This document shows, one piece after another, positions 56,557 through 64,000 of a stretch of 64,000 nucleotides of DNA. The number at the start of each line of letters is the position of its first letter. The first letter of the stretch is position 1. The notes beneath the pieces were generated by a model. It made no database searches, had not been told where the DNA came from, and saw only the letters and a list, made by a program, of their open reading frames with translations. Source of the stretch: Mercurialis annua (taxonomy: Eukaryota; Streptophyta; Magnoliopsida; Malpighiales; Euphorbiaceae). The stretch is from the NCBI RefSeq assembly GCF_937616625.2, contig NC_065576.1, positions 34,932,628-34,996,627 on the forward strand. The letters run 5' to 3'. The position numbers were made by a program, and so were the translations under genes.

Positions 56557-59500
56557 TAGTTAAATCGGAAAAGTTGTAACTTTTTAATTCTAATGGAATT
56601 ACTAATTAAGAAATAAACGAACAAAGAACCAAGTCAAAGCTACGTTTTTTTTTTTTTAATTTAAGGCATTGTATATGACTTGCTATTTTTTCTTTAATTG
56701 AACATGGCTTGTTCGTTTTACAAACACATGAAATATTTAATGTTTTAAAATAAAAATTAGTATATCTTAACACAACTAGTTTTATATTCTATATTCTCTA
56801 ATTGTTTTAATTAATCGGCATACGCACGTAGCTCATTAATCTAGCCTTAGACTAGGATAGTCTCTAGTTCGGATAAAAGTCGGAAATTCTCAAAAAAGAA
56901 AAAAAAAGTAAGATTTGCAGTGGAATTAGAAAGGTTAAAACCCGACTGTCATGTCATACCTAAATATAAACGGATTACATAACTGATACAGCTAATACAA
57001 TTAACACAATAAAACTAACATGACTCATTTAACTTACAAACATTTAAAAAATTTAGTTACGATTTCAATTTCAAATTTTATCAATACATATTTAAGTTAT
57101 AAAATTTCAATGTTGTTTTATTTTATTTATATATTAATATAAGTGTATTAATTTTATTTTAATTTTTATAAAATTGAAACTCACTTATTTCTATATTAGT
57201 TTAGTTAAATTTAATTTGTAAACAAATTAGGTGAGTTTGCGAGTCGAACAGTGATCTGGCTTATTTATTTCGTGTTATAAACGGATTGACACATTTTTAA
57301 TAATTGCATGCTAAGAATCAATCCATATTCATTATTTTTATGTTTTGACAAATTAAATTATTATATCATGATCCATTTTGATAGTTCTAATGGTAGGAAG
57401 ATAAAAAAAATTAAAATAATAATCAGATTTGAACTGAAACAAAATTCGAGTTATGCCGTTGTATTCACATAAAAAAGTTTAATTATGACTGATCACATAC
57501 TTTGTACTTTTCTTTAAAAAATGTTAATTTGTTTTATTTATTTACAAGACCACAATTATAAGATTTTAGTAATCCAGTTTATCAAGTTTAGATAACGATC
57601 AAAAAGAAAATTGTCTTTTTATTATTTACTTGAAATTACTGGCGGCGGGCGGGGGAAGGATCCAAAGGACACGTAGCCGGGGGCGAGTCACAAAAATTCA
57701 AGAATTCCATTTTCCTTCATCAATCGGGAATCAAGACTTCGTCCCTAGACTTAAGGAAGGCAAAAACAAAAAGTGCCTCTATAACTCCGTCGCTAATGCC
57801 CTGAATTCCGTCGCAAAACATGGTTTGCGACGGAATAACGACTGACGTATAGTCCGTAGCAACTTTTTTGATTGCAAACCGTGTTTGAGACCAATTTATA
57901 AAACTGCGGCAAATTTAGCAATGGAATTTCCGTCGCTAAATTTGCCGAAATCCGTCGCAAAAGGTCTATCGAAGGAGACCAAATTGGAGACTTATTTGCG
58001 ATAGATTTGGGCTCTTCGCGACAGATTTATCAGTCGCTAAAGGTGCCAAATTTGTCTCAGAATTGGCACATTTAGCGACAGATTAATTTTTTTAGCGACG
58101 ATTAGATCAGTCGTTAAAGTTGCCAAATCTGTCTCAGAATGGGCACCTTCAGCAACGAAATAGTTAAATTGGAAAAGTTGTAACTTATTAATTCTAATGG
58201 AATTACAAATTGAGAATTAAACGAACAAAGAACCAAGTCAAAGCTACGTATTTTCTTTTTAATTTAAGGCATTGTATATGACTTGCTATTTTTTCTTTAA
58301 TTGAACATGGCTTAGTTCGTTTTACAAACACATGAAATATTTAATGTTTTAAAATAAAAAAATCAGTATATCTTAACACAATTAGTTTTATATTCTATAT
58401 TCTCTAATTTTTTTTAATTAATCCGCGTACGCACGTGGCTAATAAATCTAGCCTTAGACTAGGATAGGCTCTAGTTCGGATAAAAGTCGGAAATTCTCAA
58501 AAAAGAAAAAAAAGTAAGATTTACAGTGGAATTAGAAAGGTTAAACCCCGACTGTCATGTAATACCTAAATATAAACGGACTACATGATTGATACAACTA
58601 ATACAATTAACACAATAAAACTAACATGACTCATTTAACTTACAAACATTTAAATTTTTTAATTATGATTTTAATTTCAAATTTTATCTATACATATTTA
58701 AGTTATAAAATTTCAATGTTGTTTTATTTTATTTATATATTAATATAAGTGTATTAATTTTATTTTAATTTTTATAAAATTGTAACTCTTTTATTTCTAT
58801 ATTAATTTAGTTAGTATAATTTGTAAACAAATTAGGTGAGTTTGCGAGTCGAATTGTGATTTGGCTTATTTATTTCGTGTTATAAACGGATTGACACATT
58901 TTTGATAATTGCATGCTAAGAATCAATCCATATTCATTACTTTTATGTTTTGACAAATTAAATTATTATATCATGATCCATTTTGATAGTTCTAATGGTA
59001 GGAAGATAAAAAAAATTAAAATAATAATTAGATTTGAACTAAAACAAAATTCGAGTTATGCCGCTGTATTCGCATAAAAAAGTTTAACTATGACTCGATC
59101 ACATACTTTGTACTTTTCTTTTAAAAATGTTAATTTTTTTTATTTATAGTTATAAGATTTTAGTAATCCAGTTTATCAAGTTAAGATAACGATCAAAAAG
59201 AAAATTGTCTTTTTCTTATTTACTTGAAATTACTGGCGGTGGGCGGGGGAAGAGTCCAAAGGACACGTAGCCGGGGGCGAGTCACAAAAATCCAAGAATT
59301 CCATTTTCCTTTTTGTTCATCAATCGGGAATCAAGACTTCGTCCCTAGACTTAAGCAAGGCAAAACTAAAAAGTGCCTCTATAACTCCGTCGCTAATGCC
59401 CTGAATTCCGTCGCAAAACATGGTTTGCGACGGAATAGCGACTGACGTAGTTCGTAGCAACTTTTTTGATTGCAAACCGTGTTTGCGACCAATTCACAAA

Positions 59501-59760
59501 ACTGTGCCAAATTTAGCGATGGATTTTCAGTCGCTAAATTTGCCAAAATCCGTCACAAATGGTCTATCGAAGGAGACTAAATTGGAGACTTATTTGCGAT
59601 AGATTTGGGCTCTTCGCGACAGATTTATCCGTCGCTAAAGATGCCAAATTTCCGTCGCTAATCTAGTTTTTTTAGCGACGATTAGGTCAGTCGCTAAATG
59701 TGCCAAATCTGTCTCAGAATTGGCACCTTTAGCGACGGAATAATCCATCGCTAATATTCC
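56557..59760. repeat. Two tandem 1.6-kb direct repeats
   Basis: Unit 1 is 56557-58160 and unit 2 is 58161 to about 59760, in the same orientation and very similar throughout (GAATTAGAAAGGTTAAA, GGGGGCGAGTCACAAAAAT, CTCCGTCGCTAATGCCCTGA). Each ends in several hundred bp rich in GCGACGGA, CCGTCGC and TTAGCGAC motifs like those of the CACTA element at 48373. The unit has one short apparent reading frame (57630-57845, 59224-59445), starting at TTG, with no recognisable protein, so no gene is called. Confidence 0.88.
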
Positions 59761-59960
59761 GTCACAAAAGTGACTTTTTTCGGCAGAATTTTGCCGTTTC
59801 CCGCAGTTTTTCCATTTTCTTCTGTCGTTTTATACCTGTTAAATACAGTATTTAAAATTCATTCATAGATCGAAATCAATTGAAACAGAACACTGAATAT
59901 ATATAATGTCAAAGTATACATATAACGTCTGAAAGAAAAAAAACACGATTTGTTCGGAAA
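59761..59960. other. CACTA-like subterminal sequence and spacer
   Basis: It carries on with CCATCGCTAATATTCCGTCAC and a CGGCAGAATTTTGCCG hairpin, then AT-rich sequence up to the transposase-like remnant. Confidence 0.5.
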
Positions 59961-59970
59961 CTAAACTAAG

Positions 59971-59994
59971 ACGACACTACAAATCTGTAGTGTC
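59971..59994. repeat. Head-to-head CACTACA palindrome
   Basis: Arms CGACACTACA and TGTAGTGTCG around AATC. Each arm contains CACTACA, a sequence like the first bases of CACTA transposon ends. Confidence 0.85.
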
Positions 59995-60430
59995 GTCGCC
60001 GTCTGGTGGGGGAGGGGGGGAACTGTGGCCGATAATCTACAGGAAGATTAGGCATCATCCTTGCGATCTCCTCACGGATAAGCTGGGTCATGCTCGCCTG
60101 CTACTGACGCTGCGCATCCACCAGCTGCTCCGCCAGCTACAGACGTTGCAGCTCCGCCGGCCTCTGCTTAACCTCCCGCAGACCCTCTTGAATGTCGTCC
60201 TTCACACGGCACTCAACCTCCTCATCCTCCAGCTGTGACGAACTAGAAAAGCTGCCCTGCTGCGCCCTGATACTCGGGGCGTCATACCTGCTGCTTGTCG
60301 AAGCTAGGCCGTACACGCGATGCTTCTTGTTGACGCCCTTGATGTCCCGAAACACCTTGGTGTCTTTGTGTAAGACACCATTTTTTCTGAATAATTCGCC
60401 ATGATATATCCGATTCATGCATAATATCAT
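59995..60430 (-). pseudogene. CACTA (En/Spm) transposase-associated protein fragment
   Basis: The minus strand encodes [19 protein letters not shown] then SRYDAPSI..., followed by an acidic/basic coiled-coil-like stretch and a Pro-rich end. The [17 protein letters not shown] pattern resembles the C-terminal part of plant Transposase_24 (En/Spm-associated) proteins. A TAG ends the frame at 60137 and more stops follow. The adjacency to GCGACGGA arrays supports a CACTA origin. Identification is tentative. Confidence 0.5.
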
Positions 60431-61439
60431 GAAAAAATGGATTCCCTTTTCTACTTAATCCAGAAACAAGATCAGTCGTTATTCTGGTTCGTCTCTATTT
60501 TTGTGAAACTATTCCTCAAGCAAGGCAACTGATAAGTCATCGAAGGCTCTATAATCTAAAGTATAGATGGGATAGATCTAATTGAATACTAAGATAAAAT
60601 CAAATATCTTTCCTGAAGATAGGAACGGGCTATTCGACTACCAAAATTTTGGATTAAGCCGATAGCAGGAGTTGACCCTAAGATATGGGGGTTCCAAGGG
60701 CCAGGTGACTTCGGAAAAGAGAAATTTTGGCATTAGAAAACCATATTCAACAAACATGTCCTCATATTTTAGAATAAATTGCAACCAATCACTGTTGATG
60801 CCTGACGCAGAACTGAAAGGAAAAAACAACATATCGTATCAATGGAGAATTCAGAGAATATATCATTTTTGTAGCATCAGGCCATACCTTATTATTTATT
60901 TTTTGGTGCTCTAGTAGTTGTTTTTTTTCTATTAGTTGCGATGTGAGCAGGCGTTTACTTATGATCAAACGTTTAGTAAATATGAATAATTTAACAATAT
61001 TTTATTTTCTATTTTAAAATTTGCAATTATCTTAGTATTATTATAATTAGATTAAACTTTAAATCAAAAATTGATTTCTAAAATTAATTAATAAACAATA
61101 TTAATCTTCCTACTTTAACTATATCTTTCTTTTCTCAGCATAATTGAAAATAATAAGGCCAAATGCTTTTTATATCTACAATTTTAATTATTTTGTCGAA
61201 TACAACTTTAAAATATAATTTGTACGTTTCAATCTGTCAATTTGACGAATTAGAATAAGTGTATCCAACCCTCAATTTAAACTATTTTCAAGCAAATAAT
61301 TCTCATTTTAGGCTCAAATAATCCTTCCTAAACCAAAAATAATGATTACTTATGCTAGAACAATTTCAAAAAAACTTGGACAACCTTGTAGAAGAAGCAA
61401 GAGAAACAACAAAAACTCATATCAAAAGCATCAACTTAC
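60431..61439. other. Spacer, no gene assigned
   Basis: A 64-codon frame on the minus strand (60638-60832) has unusually protein-like content (FVEYGFLMPKFLFSEV) but no recognised family and no supporting splice context. It could be a fragment of a lost coding region. The rest is AT-rich. Confidence 0.4.
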
Positions 61440-62347
61440 AACAAGCAGAATTCGTTATCCCTCCTCAGATCGGACGAGGACAGAATCTAGAAATATAAGA
61501 AAGCAATAACGAAGGAAATACAGAAGGAAGGGCGAATACCACCAGGAAAAACGAAGAAAGCAACACACAAGAAGATGGGAAAAACCCAGAAAATCATGAA
61601 AATCAGGCAAACACCGCCTGGTGAAACAAGGGAAGAAACGACCGTAGAACCGGAGAAAAAAATGGTTCAAGAGTCGAAGTAAAAGATGGCGAATATAGAG
61701 ATGTCCTAAGAGACAAAGAAGAAAACCAAAGACGAAACGAGCAGAGGGATGAAGAACATGTCCCAATTAAAAGCAAAAGAATGGAAAAAGTACGGCAAAA
61801 GTCCCAATAAAAAAATATCAGGAAAAGGACGAAAAAATCCTCTGAATCCCGACTTAGGAGAAAAGTATCCTATATGGCGGATGAAGACTTAGAAGAAAAA
61901 GTAGCTAGAATGTTGAAGAAGATAAAATCTGAAGAGTTGAATCTAGATGACCTGAAACTAAAGGGATCACCTTTCTCAGTGGAAATCATAGAGGAAATGA
62001 TTTCTCGCAATCTAAAATGGTCAACCTTGCCAGTCTTTAACAGAGAAGGAGATCCAATGGATCATACCTCCAGTATCTACTCCACAATAGGTTTGCTTAG
62101 CGTGATCTATGCGATCATGTGCAGAGTTTTCCCAACAACGTTGGCTGGAGCTTCTGAGAGATAGTTCAACAGGTTGAAGCCTTGCTCCATTAAAAACTAC
62201 ACATCAATATCTAATGAATTTCTTAACATGTATCTAACAAACATACCTGCTAAAACAATAACGAGCATATTGCGGTCCTGTATTCAAGAAGAAAGCGAGA
62301 TTCTACGTAGTTATGTGAAGAGATTCAATAAAAAAGCAATAAAGATA
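61440..62347 (+). pseudogene. Ty3-gypsy gag remnant (Tat/Athila-like)
   Basis: A Lys/Glu-rich leader is followed by a gag core: KGSPFSVEIIEEMI, a FNREGDPMDHTSSIYST segment, IMCRVFPTTLAGASER, then TAG in place of the Trp of the W-F-x-R-L motif. It continues FNRLKPCSIKNYTSISNEFL and EESEILRSYVKRFNKKAI. The order matches the Retrotrans_gag domain of plant gypsy elements. One TAG and no protease or pol follow, because a MITE and AT-rich DNA lie downstream. No LTR was found. Confidence 0.8.
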
Positions 62348-62641
62348 GACTTAAATACTCTAAAATCACGAACTATCGCGAGGTTTTGGTATTTAACACG
62401 AACATATAATTTTGGCATAAAAATACATGAAGTATTAAATTTTTGCAACAATAACATCGGCACTGTTTTGGACTTAAAACGACTCCGTTTTTGACGTAAA
62501 AGACACCGTTTTTCAAATAAAATACAAACATAGTCTTATATGCAAAAATTAGATACTTCATGTACTTTTATGCCAAACTTAAAAATTCGTGTTAAATACC
62601 AAAAACACGAGAAAGTTGGTGATTTTTGGTGCATTTAAACC
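62348..62641. mobile_element. Foldback MITE, Mutator-like TIRs
   Basis: About 294 bp with inverted arms of about 100 bp (TTAAATxC, AAAATCACxAAC, GGTATTTAACACGAA, TTTGGCATAAAA-TACATGAAGTAT). It abuts the gag remnant. The arm words TTAA, AAAAATCAC, CGTGTTTT and ATTTAACA follow the same order as in the MITE at 10702-11028, suggesting one MULE-derived family. The 9-bp flanks match only in part, so the TSD is not confirmed. Confidence 0.75.
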
Positions 62642-63950
62642 AAACTTATATTTTAGTAAACCGAAGTTTTTTTTTTAAAAAGCGTACTTTTACCGGTAAG
62701 AACTGTATTCTTCAATGTTTAACAGTCAAACTATATTGTTGCAATAAATTTGGTCAACTCGTACTTTTTAAAATATTTTACACTTTTATGAGTAATTTTT
62801 CAAAAAAAAAACCCCAGATATGCAAATCAATAGGTGGCGTTTGATAAAACTGAAAATTAAGTGCTGAAAATTAAATGCTGAATTTTAAGTGTTGAAAATA
62901 ATAATTGCTGATTTTTTTAAGTGTTGAATTAAATAAGTCTCTTTGATAACTGCAAATCTGCAATTACTGAATATTATTGAAATTATTATATTTTCATATT
63001 AACCCTTTAAAGATTAACTATTTTAAAAATAAATTATTAAATATAAATTTTATATTATTTATATTTTTAAAATATAAATAAAAAATTAAAAAATATTATG
63101 AATATTACATATATCATAAATAAAAATCATAAATTTTAGTTGCATATGTTGATAATTAGTACTTAAAAATTATAATGATGCTCCCTTTAACTTGAAAATT
63201 ATCCCTTAAAATAAAATACTACTAGTTTTTAAAACTCTGAAGAATTGTTTAAATCTGATGATGTTGTGTATTACAGACATATGTCTAAATAATATAAATA
63301 GGAAAAATATTAAATAAATGACATATAGATTATAAAAAAAAGTAAAGGTAGAAAATAAAATATTTATAATGAAAAAATATAGTATTTTGCAATTTTAAGT
63401 GATGATCTAAATATAATACACTCATTATGATACTAAAAAAATGAAAAAAATAATATATGAGAGAGAAAATATTTTTATCCGTGAGTAATAATTATAAATA
63501 ATAAGGATATAAAGTTTATCTAATGATACAACTAATATCTAATTAATTTAAATTTTTTAGTAAAAAAAATAAACTAAATTTTTTAACTTATTATTTGAAG
63601 TGATTTTTAGCTTAACTGAATAAGTTAGGTTGAATCTTTTAAGTTATCAAACCAATTTAAAATAATTAAATTCTTAATACATTAATTTAAGTAATAAATA
63701 GAACAATTATTAAACATTAAATCATGAGAAATTTAGGAAAAATACCTCAATAATAAAAATATTTATAAAATTTACCTCACTTGTTAAAAGATAAATAAAA
63801 TACTCTCGCTTTTTTTACACTTTATGTTTTTACTTTATAACCCACTTTAATTATTATTTTACCTCTTTAATTTAATGTAAATACTCTGTCTGTAACTTTT
63901 TACTCTTCTCTTTATCTTTCTCTATTTCCCATTATTTAAGCGAATCGTTT
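62642..63950. other. AT-rich DNA, possible hAT-like MITE
   Basis: GGCGTTTGATAAAACTGAAA near 62837 and the inverted TTATCAAACCAATTT near 63645 could be degraded ends of a hAT-type MITE of about 800 bp. The arms are weak and no TSD was confirmed. No gene seen. Confidence 0.35.
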
Positions 63951-63962
63951 TTGTCCTTGTTA

Positions 63963-64000
63963 ATCTTTGCAGGAGGCGGCGACGGCAGAACGGACCACGG
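63963..64000 (+). other. Possible exon start at window edge
   Basis: TTAATCTTTGCAG followed by GC-rich GAGGCGGCGACGGCAG resembles a splice acceptor and exon start after a T-rich run, and the composition shift suggests a gene beyond the window. There is no further support. Confidence 0.3.

Noticed and set aside
57630..59445. Duplicated 70-codon frames in the 1.6-kb tandem units
   Set aside because: Start at TTG, no recognised domain, differences between copies include an in-frame insertion; explained by the tandem duplication.
60638..60832. 64-codon minus-strand frame with protein-like content
   Set aside because: No family recognised, no start or splice support; noted in the spacer entry only.
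62837..63660. hAT-type MITE
   Set aside because: End similarity is weak and no 8-bp duplication could be confirmed, so it is only mentioned as possible.

Overview
The window looks like nuclear DNA of a flowering plant, most likely a eudicot. It is AT-rich, has GT-AG introns, a telo-box, an ABRE-type promoter, a Tekay/Del-type Ty3-gypsy element, plant L1-type LINEs and plant CACTA, MULE and SINE elements. Species cannot be named from the sequence alone. Only two ordinary cellular genes are well supported, both on the minus strand: a single-exon DUF506 (PDDEXK-like) gene at 51368-52234 and a six-exon HABP4/SERBP1-type RGG RNA-binding protein gene at 53588-56144. Almost everything else is transposable-element DNA, much of it nested.

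Layout. 1-3565: 5' part of a coding-intact L1-type LINE (minus; ORF1, then ORF2 running off the window). 3566-7314: AT-rich spacer holding a hairpin-ended element with an 11-bp minisatellite (about 5355-6870). 7315-29475: one decayed plus-strand LINE cut into three pieces by two LTR insertions. The first is a solo LTR (7549-13911, TSD TTCAC), itself split by an oppositely oriented solo LTR (9451-12779), which in turn holds a Mutator-like MITE (10702-11028, 9-bp TSD). The second is a solo LTR (14239-27734, TSD CCAGT), split by a complete Tekay-like element (15637-26781, TSD TTCGC) with 2.85-kb LTRs and a gag-pol broken by five TAG codons and frameshifts.

29476-35370: AT-rich spacer with a CACTA end fragment, copia-LTR and LINE remnants. 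35371-46064: a large non-autonomous LTR element (TSD ATTAT) with only an acidic gag-like ORF, its interior hit by a copia-like solo LTR (40584-42098, TSD TTTAT). 46065-51367: duplicated remnants, a 1.05-kb non-autonomous CACTA element carrying a 5S-rRNA-like stretch (48373-49425), a partial copia-like LTR and a tRNA-type SINE (49985-50096). 51368-56344: the two host genes. 56557-59760: two tandem 1.6-kb units rich in GCGACGGA motifs, followed by a CACTA transposase-like remnant. 61440-64000: gypsy gag remnant, a foldback MITE, AT-rich DNA and a possible exon edge at the end.

The strongest unusual signals are these: quasi-palindrome arrays with a common CG-TT-CG or CG-AA-CG core in three different LTR families; insertion of the Tekay-like element within one such palindrome; the 5S-like sequence inside a CACTA element; the hairpin-flanked 11-bp minisatellite element; and the gag-only element. 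No previously undescribed defence, biosynthetic or regulatory gene system was seen.
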